Assembly (NCBI GenBank): GCA_017936685.1 | Contig: JAGBFA010000006.1 | Coordinates: 48,319-112,318, forward strand | DNA: 64,000 nt | Origin: Alistipes sp. | GTDB taxonomy: Bacteria > Bacteroidota > Bacteroidia > Bacteroidales > Rikenellaceae | Direction of reading: 5' to 3' | In this document: one piece after another, positions 50,391-60,822 of the stretch | Position numbering within the stretch: position 1 is the stretch's first letter | Layout of the letters: every line of letters begins with the position of its first letter | The notes under the pieces: model-generated | Database searches by the model: none | Seen by the model: the letters and a program-made list of their open reading frames with translations, nothing else | Told to the model about the DNA's origin: nothing | Translations under genes and position numbers: made by a program

Positions 50391-52747
50391 TTTCTGTATA
50401 TGCGTTTCACGCGCGCCGCCACCGACGCCATTATTTCGTAGGATATGGTATCCAGCACGCGCGCCATATCTTCGAGCGTATTTCCCCTCTCGGCCGAGAA
50501 GACGACCACCTCGTCGCCCTCCTCCACGCCTGCTATGTCGGTGATGTCGATCATGCAGCTGTCCATGCAGACACGCCCCACGATAGGCGCAGGCCGTCCG
50601 GCCACCAACATCGACCAGCGGCCGCAGCTCAGATGCCGGTCCAGACCGTCGGCATAGCCGATGGGTATGGTCGCCGTCACCGAGTCGCGCGTGAGCACTC
50701 CGGCACGGCCGTAGCCGACGGTCTCGCCCGCAGCCAGATGCTTGATCTGCACGATGCGCGTGCGCAGCGTCGATACGGGCACAAGAGCGTCGTTGTGCTC
50801 GTAGCCGAAGCCGTAAAGACCCAGTCCCAGACGGCACATGTCGAACACGGCCTCAGGGAATCGCTCCATGCCTGCCGACTGAGCCGTGTGGCGCACCACG
50901 CGATAGGGAATCTGCGCGCACAGGCGGCTGCTCATCTCGTCGTAGCGCGCTATCTGTGCGCGGGTGTAATCGTCCTGCGAGGGGGTATCCGAGCAGTTGA
51001 GATGCGAGAACACGGTGGCCACCCTCAGAGTGGGTATCGCCGCCAGACGGCCGGCCAAGGCATCGATCTCCTCGGGCATGAAGCCGAGCCGGTGCATGCC
51101 CGTATCGAGCTTTATGTGTATCGGGTAGCTCTTGCGGCCGGTGCGCTCCGCCGCACGCGCGAAAGCATCGAGCGAACGGAAACTGTATATCTCGGGTTCC
51201 AGATCGTAGCTTATCATCTGCTCGAAGCTGTCTTCGTCGGCATTGAGCACCACCACAGGCATCGTGATGCCGCGCTCGCGCAGCGTCACGCCCTCGTCGG
51301 CGAATGCCACGGCCAGATAGTCGACACCCTCGTGTTGCAGCATCTGTGCCACCTCCGCGTCGCCCGCGCCGTAGCTGCCCGCCTTGACCATGGCCATCAT
51401 CATCTGGTGCGGCGGCAACAGTCGGCGGAAGTAGTTGAGATTCGACTTCATGGCCGACAGATCGACCTCCAACACCGTCGTGTGGCTCTTGCGCTCCAAA
51501 CGGTGGCACACCCTTTCCAGACGGCTGCTGCGGCAGCCTTTCAGCAATATCGTGGCTTCGCTCCAATCCTCGCCCGGCAGGGCATGCAGCAACTCGTCGG
51601 TCGACGAGTAAAACACCTTGTCGCACCCGAACAGTCCGGCATGGCGGCCTATGGCGGCACCCACGCCCACCAGGCGGTCGACCTCGGCATGCGCGACCAT
51701 CTCGGCCACGCGCGCATACAGCTCCTCCTCGGGCGTGCCGCTCTGCTGTATGTCCGACAGCACGGCTACCTTGCGCCGCCCCATGGCCTGCGAGTGCAGC
51801 ACATCGAGCGCGACGGCCAGCGAATTGATATCGGAGTTATACGTATCGTCGATTATCGTCGACGAGCCTATGCCCTGTTTAAGCTCCAAGCGCATGGCCA
51901 CCTCGCCGCACACCCGCTCCGAATCGAACGCGTAGCCCAGCACGCCGCACAGCGCGGCCGTATGCTGCGCATCGATATGCAGTGCCTCGCTGCGTTCGTG
52001 TCCGCAATCGGCCTGCAACGAGGCCGAATCGATCAGCCGGCGGTCGCCGTAACGCTCCTCTATGCGACGGGCGAGTTCGGGATAGCGGCTGCTGTATATT
52101 ATGGTCGAGGCACCGGCCGCCAGTGCCAGTTTCTCGTCGATCTTCTGCGCGCGGCTCTCGAAGTTGACCGAGTGGGCGTCGCCTATGGAGGTGAATACCA
52201 CCACCTCGGGGCGTATCATGCGCTCCAAGCGCGCCATCTCGCCCGGGCGTGATATGCCGGCCTCGATATAGGCCGCAGCCTCGTCGCCCTCGATCATCAG
52301 CAGCGACAGAGCCACACCCAACTGCGAGTTGTAGCTCATCGGCGAGGCCACGTATTTCACTCCGTGCGGCGTGGCCGCAGCTATCCACTCCTTGACTATC
52401 GTCTTGCCGTTGGAGCCTGCTATGGCCACCACACGCCCCTTGAAACGCTCGCGATTGAATGCCGCAAGAGATTGCAACGCATCGATGGTCGAGCCGACGA
52501 CCACCGCACCGCACTCCGCCGAGGGCAGCACAACTTCTCTCTCGACGATGAAGGCCTCCACGCCCCGCGCGAACATATCTCCGATGAAGTCGTGCCCGTC
52601 GTGGTTCACACCCGCAATGGCCGCGAACAACACCTCGTCGCCCGTGGAGCAGCTGCGCGAATCGGTCGCCACGCGGCGCACCCTGCGGTCGCAGCCGTAC
52701 AAGCGTCCGCCGCAGATACGGGCTATGTCTGACAAAAGAAAATCCAT
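50387..52747 (-). CDS. murF-alr: fused MurF ligase / alanine racemase
   Basis: A 786-residue fusion typical of Bacteroidetes. The MurF part (about 1-420) has VVAIAGSNGKTIVKEWIA for ATP and the Mur ligase central and C-terminal domains. The Alr part (about 425-786) has MVKAGSYGAGDAEVAQM with the PLP lysine, and ends in a beta domain. One chain thus makes D-Ala and adds D-Ala-D-Ala to the peptidoglycan precursor. It overlaps the methyltransferase gene by 4 nt and lies 3 nt after mutS2. Confidence 0.95.
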   Translation of the reverse strand: MDFLLSDIARICGGRLYGCDRRVRRVATDSRSCSTGDEVLFAAIAGVNHDGHDFIGDMFARGVEAFIVEREVVLPSAECGAVVVGSTIDALQSLAAFNRERFKGRVVAIAGSNGKTIVKEWIAAATPHGVKYVASPMSYNSQLGVALSLLMIEGDEAAAYIEAGISRPGEMARLERMIRPEVVVFTSIGDAHSVNFESRAQKIDEKLALAAGASTIIYSSRYPELARRIEERYGDRRLIDSASLQADCGHERSEALHIDAQHTAALCGVLGYAFDSERVCGEVAMRLELKQGIGSSTIIDDTYNSDINSLAVALDVLHSQAMGRRKVAVLSDIQQSGTPEEELYARVAEMVAHAEVDRLVGVGAAIGRHAGLFGCDKVFYSSTDELLHALPGEDWSEATILLKGCRSSRLERVCHRLERKSHTTVLEVDLSAMKSNLNYFRRLLPPHQMMMAMVKAGSYGAGDAEVAQMLQHEGVDYLAVAFADEGVTLRERGITMPVVVLNADEDSFEQMISYDLEPEIYSFRSLDAFARAAERTGRKSYPIHIKLDTGMHRLGFMPEEIDALAGRLAAIPTLRVATVFSHLNCSDTPSQDDYTRAQIARYDEMSSRLCAQIPYRVVRHTAQSAGMERFPEAVFDMCRLGLGLYGFGYEHNDALVPVSTLRTRIVQIKHLAAGETVGYGRAGVLTRDSVTATIPIGYADGLDRHLSCGRWSMLVAGRPAPIVGRVCMDSCMIDITDIAGVEEGDEVVVFSAERGNTLEDMARVLDTISYEIMASVAARVKRIYRK

Positions 52748-52750
52748 CTG

Positions 52751-55261
52751 TTATATATCGGTTCTGAATCTTACTACCGTTATGCCGGCACCGCCCCTAT
52801 CGGCATGGTCGTCGGCTATGCTCTCCACTTCACCGACGCTCCGCAGGTAACGCCGTATCTCCTCTTTCAAGGCTCCGGTGCCCTTGCCGTGCAATATCGT
52901 AACGCCGCCCACGCCCACCATCAGCGCATCGTCGATCAGATCCTCGACGGCCTCCAAGGCCTCCGACGCACGCATGCCGCGCACATCGATGCGATCCTTG
53001 AAGTTGAGCTTGCGCTGCGTGATGTCGACCGACACCACCGTGCGCGGCGTCGCGGGACGCACCGCCTGACGGAACTCGGCCGAGGATATGGCACGCAGAC
53101 GATCCGTGTCGACGGTCAGCAGCAGCTGTCCGAAGGCCACCTGCGCGCGTTTGCCCTTGATGCTCTGCACCACGCCCGGTATCTCCTGCCCGTCGATGCG
53201 CACCTTCGAGCCTACATCGATCTTCACGGGCACCGCCTTTTCGGCCGCCTCGGCCGCAGATCGGCGCACCTCCTCGCCCTGCTGCGCACGACGCTGCTCG
53301 CGCCGTTCGCGGCGACGCGCCAGACGCGCCATCTCGCGCTCGATCTTTTCAGAGTCGTGACCCGAAACAGGCTCTTCGCCCTCGACACGACGGCCGAAAT
53401 CGCCCAACTCGCGGCGTGCCAGCCGCGTCAGCTCCTTCTCGGCCTGCGCCTCGCGTATCGTCTTTATGGTGTTCTCTATGGTGCGGTTGGCCTCGGCGAT
53501 AAGTCCCTGCGCCTGCTCGCGCGCGGCACGCAATATCTCCTGCCGCTCCTGCCGTATGCGGGCGAGCTGCTCCGAATAGTTCTGTTCCAGCTCCTCGACC
53601 TTGCGGTCGGTCTGACGTATGCGGTCGCGCTTCTGCTCCCAGTAGCGTTTGTCGCGCGCTATCTCGCGCAGCTGCCGCTCCAAATCTATGTGGTCGCTGC
53701 CGGCCTTCTCCATGGCCGAGCGGATTATATCCTCCGGCAGGCCTATCTTGCGGGCTATCTCCACGGCGAACGAGCTGCCCGGCTTGCCCATCTCCAAACT
53801 GAACAGAGGCCGTATATGCTGCACGTCGAAGGCCATGGCAGCATTGGCTATGCCCTCGCGCCGCGAAGCCAGATATTTTATGTTGGCATAGTGGGTGGTG
53901 ATCACGCCGTAGGCTCCTCTGTCGAGCAGACGTTCGAGGATCGATTCGGCTATGGCTCCGCCTATGGTAGGCTCGGTGCCCGAACCGAACTCGTCGATCA
54001 GCACCAGCGTGCGCTCCGAGGCCTCCGCGAGCATCGATTTCATGTTCAGCAAGTGCGACGAATAGGTCGACAGATCGTTGTCCATCGACTGCTCGTCGCC
54101 TATGTCGATCATGATCGACGCGAAGACCGGAAACTCCGAATTCTCCAACACCGGCACGAGGAATCCGCACTGCACCATATATTGCAATATGCCCGTGGTC
54201 TTCAAGCAGACCGACTTGCCGCCCGCATTTGGTCCCGATATGACCAGTATGCGCTTGGCCGCATCGAGCTGCAAGTCGAGCGGAACGATCTGCCGCCCCT
54301 GCGAGCGCAAGGTTTGCGCCAGCAGCGGGTGACGCGCACTGCGCAGCACCATGCGTCCGTCGTCGGATATGATCGGCCGCACCGCGCCGTTGTCTATCGC
54401 CCAGCGGGCCTGCGCCCGCAGGGCATCTATCTCGGCCAGATAGCCGCCCGCCTGCGCCATGCCGTCGACATCGATGCGCAGGGCATCGGTCATCTCGGTC
54501 AGAATGCGCACTATCTCGCGCCGCTGGGCATACTCCAACTCGCGCAGGGCGTTGTTAAGCTCGACCACCTCCACAGGCTCGACGTAGAACGTGCGTCCGG
54601 TGGCCGACTCGTCGTGAATGAACCCCGACAGCTTGCGTTTGTTGGCCGCCGAGACGGGTATGACGGCGTGACCGTCGCGGATCGAGATCATGGCATCGGC
54701 ATCGACTATGCCGGCCGTCTTGGCCGACGCGAGCACCTGTTGCAGGCGTTTGGCCACCTGCGCCTCGTGATCGCGGTGCGCACGGCGCAGACGCGACAGC
54801 TCTGGTGAAGCCGAATCGCGCACCTCGCCCTGATCGTCGATGATCGAATCGATCAGCCGCACCACGTGCGGGAATGCCTCCACGCCCTCGCTTATGCGCC
54901 GCAGCCACGGATACGATGCCGCAGGGCGCGACATGACGAACGACACGAACTCCCCCACACTGCGCAATGCGCTGCGCAGCGTCACGGCCTCGGCCGTATC
55001 GATGAAGGTACCCTCGACGCGGATCTTCTCCACCACCGCATCGATATCGGTGTACTCGCCGCGCGGCGTACCGCTCTCCATCATCAACGCCTGCCGCATC
55101 TCATCGGCCAACGACAAACGTCGCACGATCTGCTCGTGCGACGAAGTGAAGTGTTGTCCAATCACGATCCTCGCCGAAGCACTCATCGTGCACAGCGCGG
55201 CCATCTGATCGCGCAGGCGGTCGAAACCCACCTTATGTTCGAAATCCGACGGATATATCAT
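52751..55261 (-). CDS. mutS2: endonuclease MutS2
   Basis: An 836-residue protein. The MutS-type core and lever domains lead to ATPase motifs (VISGPNAGGKSVCLKT, LVLIDEFGSGTEPTIGGAIA, VITTHYANIK), a long coiled coil and a C-terminal Smr domain (DVRGMRASEALEAV..VTILHGKGTGAL). MutS2 splits collided ribosomes or suppresses recombination in other bacteria. Confidence 0.96.
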   Translation of the reverse strand: MIYPSDFEHKVGFDRLRDQMAALCTMSASARIVIGQHFTSSHEQIVRRLSLADEMRQALMMESGTPRGEYTDIDAVVEKIRVEGTFIDTAEAVTLRSALRSVGEFVSFVMSRPAASYPWLRRISEGVEAFPHVVRLIDSIIDDQGEVRDSASPELSRLRRAHRDHEAQVAKRLQQVLASAKTAGIVDADAMISIRDGHAVIPVSAANKRKLSGFIHDESATGRTFYVEPVEVVELNNALRELEYAQRREIVRILTEMTDALRIDVDGMAQAGGYLAEIDALRAQARWAIDNGAVRPIISDDGRMVLRSARHPLLAQTLRSQGRQIVPLDLQLDAAKRILVISGPNAGGKSVCLKTTGILQYMVQCGFLVPVLENSEFPVFASIMIDIGDEQSMDNDLSTYSSHLLNMKSMLAEASERTLVLIDEFGSGTEPTIGGAIAESILERLLDRGAYGVITTHYANIKYLASRREGIANAAMAFDVQHIRPLFSLEMGKPGSSFAVEIARKIGLPEDIIRSAMEKAGSDHIDLERQLREIARDKRYWEQKRDRIRQTDRKVEELEQNYSEQLARIRQERQEILRAAREQAQGLIAEANRTIENTIKTIREAQAEKELTRLARRELGDFGRRVEGEEPVSGHDSEKIEREMARLARRRERREQRRAQQGEEVRRSAAEAAEKAVPVKIDVGSKVRIDGQEIPGVVQSIKGKRAQVAFGQLLLTVDTDRLRAISSAEFRQAVRPATPRTVVSVDITQRKLNFKDRIDVRGMRASEALEAVEDLIDDALMVGVGGVTILHGKGTGALKEEIRRYLRSVGEVESIADDHADRGGAGITVVRFRTDI

Positions 55262-55323
55262 CTCTCTGAAATCTGTAATCTATCGTGCGCGCAGCAAGTC
55301 GCCGCACGCTCTTCTGCTGCGGC

Positions 55324-56295
55324 TCACTCCGCCTGCTTGGCAGCGCGCTTGGCGGCACGCTGGGCCGCACGTGCCTCGCGGCGGGCGGCTTTGTCCTCCG
55401 AAGAGCCGAACAGCGAGAAGTGTACGTATCGCATCGGGTGCTCCTTCAAATCGGCCAGCAGAGCCGACAGATTGGCACTCGCCTCGCCCAACGAATCGTA
55501 GAGCTTGTCGTCGTAGATCAGCTTGCCGGCCGAACCCTCGGCATTGTTGACCGCCGCCACCACCGTGTTGAGCGACTCGACCGTCTTCTGCAACTCCTCT
55601 ATCACATGGCTCTGCGACAGCTCCGAGGTGAAATCGTCGAGGTTGCCCATCATCGAATCTATGCGCGACGAATTGGCGGCCAGCGTTCCGGTAAAGCCCT
55701 TGAAATCCTTGACGGCACCCTCGATGTTGGCGCGCTGAGAACGCAGCATATCGTCGAGCGTAGAGGTGGCTCCTTCTAAGTTGGCCAGCAGATCGTGAAC
55801 GCTCTGGCGGTTGTCGCCGAGTATGCCGTTGAGCGACGAGAGCGTCTGCTCCAATCCGTCGATCAGCGAACCGGCCTTCTGCTCCAACATGCCCATCAGT
55901 CCGGCATCGACCTCGGCGCGTATCTGCCCACCGTCGGCGAGCAGGCTCTTTGCATCGCCCTGCATGATGGTGATCTGCTGTCCGCCCATAAGTCCCGACG
56001 AGGTGATGACGGCCACCGAATTTTCGGGTATCATGTCGGCGAACTCGCGCTTGACGTTGATGGCCACCTTCACCCGTTCGAGCGACAGATCTATGCTGCC
56101 TATGTTGCCCACCTCCACACCGCGGATATATACCCGCGACGAAACCTGCAAGCCGGCCACATCATCGTAATAGGCATAATAGGTGTTCTCGCGGGAAAAG
56201 ATATTGCGTCCTCCGAGCCACTTGATGCCCCACCATGCAATCACGATGACGATGATTGCGAAAAATCCGATTCTTACCTCTTTTCTGATCTTCAT
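55324..56295 (-). CDS. MlaD-family (MCE) lipid-transport protein
   Basis: A 323-residue protein. An N-terminal membrane anchor (FFAIIVIVIAWWGIKWLGG) is followed by an MCE domain (YYDDVAGLQVSSRVYIRGVE, VGNIGSIDL) and helices with a basic Ala-rich tail (RREARAAQRAAKRAAKQAE). MCE proteins carry phospholipids between the membranes. No mlaE/F homologue is adjacent. It starts 16 nt after the amidase stop. Confidence 0.9.
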   Translation of the reverse strand: MKIRKEVRIGFFAIIVIVIAWWGIKWLGGRNIFSRENTYYAYYDDVAGLQVSSRVYIRGVEVGNIGSIDLSLERVKVAINVKREFADMIPENSVAVITSSGLMGGQQITIMQGDAKSLLADGGQIRAEVDAGLMGMLEQKAGSLIDGLEQTLSSLNGILGDNRQSVHDLLANLEGATSTLDDMLRSQRANIEGAVKDFKGFTGTLAANSSRIDSMMGNLDDFTSELSQSHVIEELQKTVESLNTVVAAVNNAEGSAGKLIYDDKLYDSLGEASANLSALLADLKEHPMRYVHFSLFGSSEDKAARREARAAQRAAKRAAKQAE

Positions 56296-56311
56296 AAATA
56301 TTTCGTATTCT

Positions 56312-57445
56312 TTATTTGCGTTGCTTTATCGCATCTCCCTCGAACTCCACCACGTATGCGTCGGGGAACTCCTTGCGTATCTGCTTCAAATCCTTTTTGG
56401 CGGCCGCCATCGAGTCGTAGACGCCGAAACAGTACTTGTATTTCATCTTGCCGCCGCCGGTCAGCACCCTCACCCTGCCGCGATACGACTTGAACTCGCC
56501 ATCGTCGGTCGAGACCTTGGCCGCGCTGGCCAGCAGCTGTATGGTGTAACCGCTCGACAGCGAACCCTCGGCCGCGGCGGCACCGGCAGTATCGTCATTT
56601 GCGCCGCTCTGCTCCGACACGGCCGCATCGTCAGACGGCACACCGGCTATACTGTCGATCAACGACACATACTCCATCACCGACTTGGCCAACGCCTCGG
56701 CGATCTTCGTCTGCCCCGCCTCCGAGGTAATGAATGCCAGATCGGCCGCATTGGTCATGAATCCTATCTCGGTCAGCACACCCGGCATCGCGAGGTTGCG
56801 CAGCACCGCCCACGGACTCTGACGCACGCCGCGCGACTTGATGCCAGCCGCAGCGTAGTTCTGCTCGATGATCCTGGCCATAGCCTTGTTATAGGCTCCG
56901 TAGACCAACTGGCGGCTCTCTATCACGGCACGCTCCAACGCCGCCACCGACGCATCGGACATATCGATGATCTCGCCCTTCTCCTCGCCGCCGGCTCGTT
57001 TCAGGGCGGCATAGTTGCGCTGGCGGCTCTTCTCGTCCTCTCCGAGGATATGGGTCTCCGTGCCGCAGGCCGAGGTGTTGCCCTGCACGGCATTGGAGTG
57101 GATCGAAATGAAGAATATCGCCCCCTCCTTGCGTGCCATCTCGGCGCGCATATAGAGATCCTGGTTCTTGTCGGAGCTGAGCTGCTTGTCGGTCGAACGC
57201 GTCATCTTCACAGCGAAGCCCGGCAGCCGCTCGTCGAGTATCTTTTTCAGTTTCAAGGCGACCTGCAAATTTATATCCTTCTCCTTGCAGCCGCCATATG
57301 TGGCTCCGGGATAGTTCGCACCGCCATGACCGGGGTCGATCATGATCACTCTTTTTGTTTTTCCTGCAACATTTTCGGCCGATGCGGCGTTAGCATTGCA
57401 TAGGAGTGCTAACAACAGGATCGAGGCTGTGATCAAATTTCTCAT
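56312..57445 (-). CDS. N-acetylmuramoyl-L-alanine amidase with SPOR domain
   Basis: A 377-residue secreted protein from the ATG at 57445. A signal peptide (NANAASAE) precedes an Amidase_3 domain: zinc residues in DPGHGG, MYMR-type RAEMA and FISIHSNA, and catalytic Glu in LTEIGFMTN. A C-terminal SPOR domain (YTIQLLASAAKVS, YCFGVYDSMAAAKKDLKQIR) would direct it to septal denuded glycans. It cleaves septal peptidoglycan at division. Confidence 0.93.
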   Translation of the reverse strand: MRNLITASILLLALLCNANAASAENVAGKTKRVIMIDPGHGGANYPGATYGGCKEKDINLQVALKLKKILDERLPGFAVKMTRSTDKQLSSDKNQDLYMRAEMARKEGAIFFISIHSNAVQGNTSACGTETHILGEDEKSRQRNYAALKRAGGEEKGEIIDMSDASVAALERAVIESRQLVYGAYNKAMARIIEQNYAAAGIKSRGVRQSPWAVLRNLAMPGVLTEIGFMTNAADLAFITSEAGQTKIAEALAKSVMEYVSLIDSIAGVPSDDAAVSEQSGANDDTAGAAAAEGSLSSGYTIQLLASAAKVSTDDGEFKSYRGRVRVLTGGGKMKYKYCFGVYDSMAAAKKDLKQIRKEFPDAYVVEFEGDAIKQRK

Positions 57446-57483
57446 AATAGCATTCAAAAATTAAGTTTGTGCGAAATAATTAC

Positions 57484-57491
57484 TATATTTG
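57484..57491 (+). promoter_or_regulatory. -7 box TATATTTG for the LptD-like gene
   Basis: A consensus box on the plus strand about 90 nt before the likely TTG start. A perfect palindrome (TTGCCGACTTGTCGGCAA, 57543-57560) lies between them and could be an operator or an mRNA hairpin. Confidence 0.5.
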
Positions 57492-57576
57492 CAAGTTGTA
57501 AAAACACACTCTGAAAGGCACAGGAAGCCGATCCGAGGCGTTTTGCCGACTTGTCGGCAAAGTTACTAATTTTTTT

Positions 57577-60396
57577 TTGGTTTTGAGCCTATTTGACACA
57601 AAATATCTGCGGCGGGCGGCCGTTTTGTCACTGTCGGCGGCCATGCTTTACGGCATAGGTCTCACGTCGGCTTTCGGCTCTCAGCGCACGGAGCAGCCCG
57701 ATTCGCTGACCGTGCGTCAAAGTGCCGATACAACCGTAGTGGAACGTGCCGCAGCGCGACGCGACCGCAAGGTCAATCCGCGACGCGAACGCCGCAACGC
57801 CGCGGCGCAGGCACAGGCCGATTCGCTCTCGACCGAGCGTCTCAACTCCTCGCTCGACGAGCGTGCACAGCGTCAGCAGGCCGACACCATTGCGCCCGAC
57901 TCGGCCAAAAAACGCGGCGGAGGCGCATTTTTAGACGACATCATCGAGGGCAAGAACACCGACTCGCTCGTGTTCGATGCCCGCAATCGACTGATCTACA
58001 TATATAACGAAGGTGACGTGACGTATCAGAACATGAACCTCAAAGCCGACTTCATGCGCGTCAACCTCGACACCAAGAATATCTACGCCTACGGCAAGCC
58101 CGACTCGGTCGACGGCAAGGCCACCGTCACGCACCCCACATTCTCCGACGGAGGATCGTCGCCCTATACGATGGATACGATCACCTACAACCTATCCACC
58201 AAAAAGGCCAAGATCAAGGGTGTGGCCACGCAGGAGGGCGACGGCTGGTTGGTGGGCGGCAGCGTCAAGAAGCAGCCCGACAACTCCATACACATAGCCG
58301 ACGGCAAGTACACCACCTGCGACGAGACCGACCACCCCCACTTCTATCTTGCCATGACCAAGGCCAAGACCATTCCGGGCAAGAAGGTCATAACGGGCTA
58401 TGCCTATTTGGTGATGGAAGATGTCCCGATCTACTTTCCGGGTATCCCCGAGGGCTTCTTCCCCATCAGTTCGGGTCCCAAGTCGGGTCTTCTGATGCCC
58501 ACCTACGGCGAGGACTCGCGCGGCTTCTTCATTCGCGACCTGGGCTACTACTTCAAGTTGGGCGAGCACATGGATCTGGCACTGCGCGGCGGCATCTACA
58601 CTCTGGGTTCGTGGGAGGTATCGGCACGTTCGCAATATGTCAAGCGTTACAAGTTCCGCGGCAACTTCAATCTGCAATACTCGGCCGTGCGCAACGGCGA
58701 AAAGGGCGAGGCCGACTTCGCGCAGACCAACACGTTCCGACTGCAATGGACCCATACGCAGGATCCCAAGGCCAACCCGGGCTCGACCTTCTCGGCCTCG
58801 GTGAACATCACTTCGAGCGGCTTCAACCGCTACTCGGCCACTACGGTCAACGACATTCTTGCCACGCAGACCAACTCGTCGATCTCCTACTCGAAGAACT
58901 GGGAGGGCACACCCTTCTCGCTGTCGCTCAACATGGCCGTGTCGCAGAACTCGCGCGACCAGTCGATAGCCGTCACGCTGCCCACCATCGCCTTCAACGT
59001 GTCGAGCTTCGCGCCGTTCAAGCGCAGGGAGGCCATAGGCAAGACGCGCTGGTACGAGAAGATCAAGATGAGCTACTCGATGAAGATGACCAACACGGTC
59101 AACACCAAGGAGAACGAGATCTTCACCGCCGAGACGCTCAAAAAGATGAAGAACGGCATACAGCACAACATACCCGTGCAGACCACCCTCACGCTGTTCA
59201 ACTATCTGAACATCAACCCGCAGTTCAACTACACCGAACGCTGGTACTTCAAGAAGGTGAGCCAGCGGTGGAACGAGGATACCCACAGCGTCGAGACGCT
59301 CGATCCCGAATACGGCTTCTGGCGCATCTACAACTACAATGCGTCGGTCTCGGCCACCACGGTGCTCTACGGAACCTACACCGCCAAGAAGAAGACGCGC
59401 AAGGTGCAGGCCGTGCGCCATACCATCACCCCGCGCATAAGCGTCTCTTACGCGCCCGATTTCAGCCGTCAGAAATACGGCTTCTACGAGGCCGTGCAGA
59501 CCGACACCACGGGTAATTTCAAGGTCTACTCGCCCTTCTCGGACAACTCCTACGGCGTGCCGGGCAGCGGACAGTCGTTCTCGCTCAACTTCGGTCTGGA
59601 CCAGTCGTTGGAGATGAAGGTGCTGAGCAAGCGCGACACCTCGGGCGTAAAGAAGATCAAGCTCATCGACCAGCTCTCGATCAGCGGATCGTATAACTTC
59701 CTGGCCGACTCGATGCGCCTGTCGAACATACCCGTCTCGCTGCGCACCACCATCTACGGCAATTTCGGCATCAACCTCACCGTCACGCTCGACCCCTACG
59801 AGGTCTCGCCCGAGGGACGACGCTACAACAAACTCATGTGGCGCAGAGGTCTGCCCGGACGTGTCGTGAGCACGGGTTGGAGCTTCGGCTATACGTTCAA
59901 GTCGCGCGACGACAAGTCGCGGCCGGCAGCCAACGACATCACCTCGCTGCCGCCCGAGTATTTCAATCCGTGGCACGATCCCTACGGGCAGCTCAATCCT
60001 GCCATGCGACGGCAGGCCATGGCGGGCGCATACTACGACTTCTCGCTACCGTGGAACCTCGGATTCAACTACAACGTCTCCTACGGCATACGCTACGTCA
60101 ACAACGGCACCACGGGCTACGAAAAGAACGTCACGCAGACCCTCGGCCTGCAAGGCAGCGTCAAGCTCACGCCCAAGACCATGATCAACGTCACCAGCGG
60201 TTACGACTTCTCCACGGGCAAGATATCGATGACCTCCATATCGATGGTGCGCGACCTGCACTGCTGGCAGATGTCGTTCACATGGATACCGTTCGGCAAC
60301 CACAAGAGTTGGAGTTTCAACATCGGTGTCAAGGCGGCATCGCTGGCCGATCTCAAATACGACAAGAGCTACACCCAGTTCGACAACATGTATTGA
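57577..60396 (+). CDS. lptD: LptD-like outer-membrane LPS-assembly protein
   Basis: About 939 residues. An OstA/LptA-like beta-jellyroll domain (LVFDARNRLIYIYNEGDVTY; KADFMRVNLDTKNIYAYGKP) is followed by a large beta-barrel, matching the Bacteroidetes 'putative LPS assembly protein LptD'. It would insert LPS or LOS into the outer leaflet. No ATG precedes the signal-peptide-like segment (RRAAVLSLSAAMLYGIGLTS). The first ATG (57643) would cut it, so a TTG at 57577 or 57583 is the probable start. Confidence 0.85.
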   Translation: MVLSLFDTKYLRRAAVLSLSAAMLYGIGLTSAFGSQRTEQPDSLTVRQSADTTVVERAAARRDRKVNPRRERRNAAAQAQADSLSTERLNSSLDERAQRQQADTIAPDSAKKRGGGAFLDDIIEGKNTDSLVFDARNRLIYIYNEGDVTYQNMNLKADFMRVNLDTKNIYAYGKPDSVDGKATVTHPTFSDGGSSPYTMDTITYNLSTKKAKIKGVATQEGDGWLVGGSVKKQPDNSIHIADGKYTTCDETDHPHFYLAMTKAKTIPGKKVITGYAYLVMEDVPIYFPGIPEGFFPISSGPKSGLLMPTYGEDSRGFFIRDLGYYFKLGEHMDLALRGGIYTLGSWEVSARSQYVKRYKFRGNFNLQYSAVRNGEKGEADFAQTNTFRLQWTHTQDPKANPGSTFSASVNITSSGFNRYSATTVNDILATQTNSSISYSKNWEGTPFSLSLNMAVSQNSRDQSIAVTLPTIAFNVSSFAPFKRREAIGKTRWYEKIKMSYSMKMTNTVNTKENEIFTAETLKKMKNGIQHNIPVQTTLTLFNYLNINPQFNYTERWYFKKVSQRWNEDTHSVETLDPEYGFWRIYNYNASVSATTVLYGTYTAKKKTRKVQAVRHTITPRISVSYAPDFSRQKYGFYEAVQTDTTGNFKVYSPFSDNSYGVPGSGQSFSLNFGLDQSLEMKVLSKRDTSGVKKIKLIDQLSISGSYNFLADSMRLSNIPVSLRTTIYGNFGINLTVTLDPYEVSPEGRRYNKLMWRRGLPGRVVSTGWSFGYTFKSRDDKSRPAANDITSLPPEYFNPWHDPYGQLNPAMRRQAMAGAYYDFSLPWNLGFNYNVSYGIRYVNNGTTGYEKNVTQTLGLQGSVKLTPKTMINVTSGYDFSTGKISMTSISMVRDLHCWQMSFTWIPFGNHKSWSFNIGVKAASLADLKYDKSYTQFDNMY

Positions 60397-60444
60397 TGCG
60401 GCGGCCGATACCGGATCAGTCATGATTTCCGGTGAGGTGGCGGG

Positions 60445-60484
60445 ACTCCCACGGTCGGGCATACGCCCTGCATCGGAGTGACAG
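60445..60484 (+). repeat. family B right-end fragment
   Basis: GACTCCCACGGTCGGGCATA followed by CGCCCTGCATCGGAGTGACA. The same fragment is seen near 27922-27963. Confidence 0.6.
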
Positions 60485-60498
60485 GACAGCTTGTCAAC

Positions 60499-60677
60499 GC
60501 CCCACCACGGGACGCAGAACGCAGTCTGCCACGCCCCACATGGAGCGCGATAAATCGCGCGACCAAAGTCACCTCCGATGAGGGGATTTAGGGGAGGGTC
60601 AGAATTATATAACGGCGCAAGCCGTCGTTCTGTGGTCGACATTGGTTATGCGATTGAAAATCGCGACGTGAGAATCT
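60499..60677 (+). repeat. 179-bp block shared with 29702-29880
   Basis: Same order and length as the 29.7 kb copy, ending in the family B motif GCGACGTGAGAATCT, here without the rest of the family B element. Confidence 0.75.
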
Positions 60678-60792
60678 TTTCCCCCCCTCCACCGGATTTT
60701 AAGGCTGATCCCCGATACCGGCCATCGTGCAAAGAGTCTGTGTCTTATCGCATATTTTTCCGATAATATTTCAATGTTCGGAAATAATTGCT

Positions 60793-60800
60793 ATCTTTGT
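60793..60800 (+). promoter_or_regulatory. -7 box TATCTTTG for the TPR lipoprotein gene
   Basis: A consensus box 22 nt before the ATG at 60823. Confidence 0.6.
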
Positions 60801-60822
60801 ATTTATGATTAAGCACTAACCC

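Larger units (their letters stand above)
60397..60822. other. gene-free gap filled with repeat mosaic
   Basis: It contains a family B right end (about 60445-60484), the 179-bp block (60499-60677) and the promoter of the TPR gene. No gene is supported. Confidence 0.6.
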
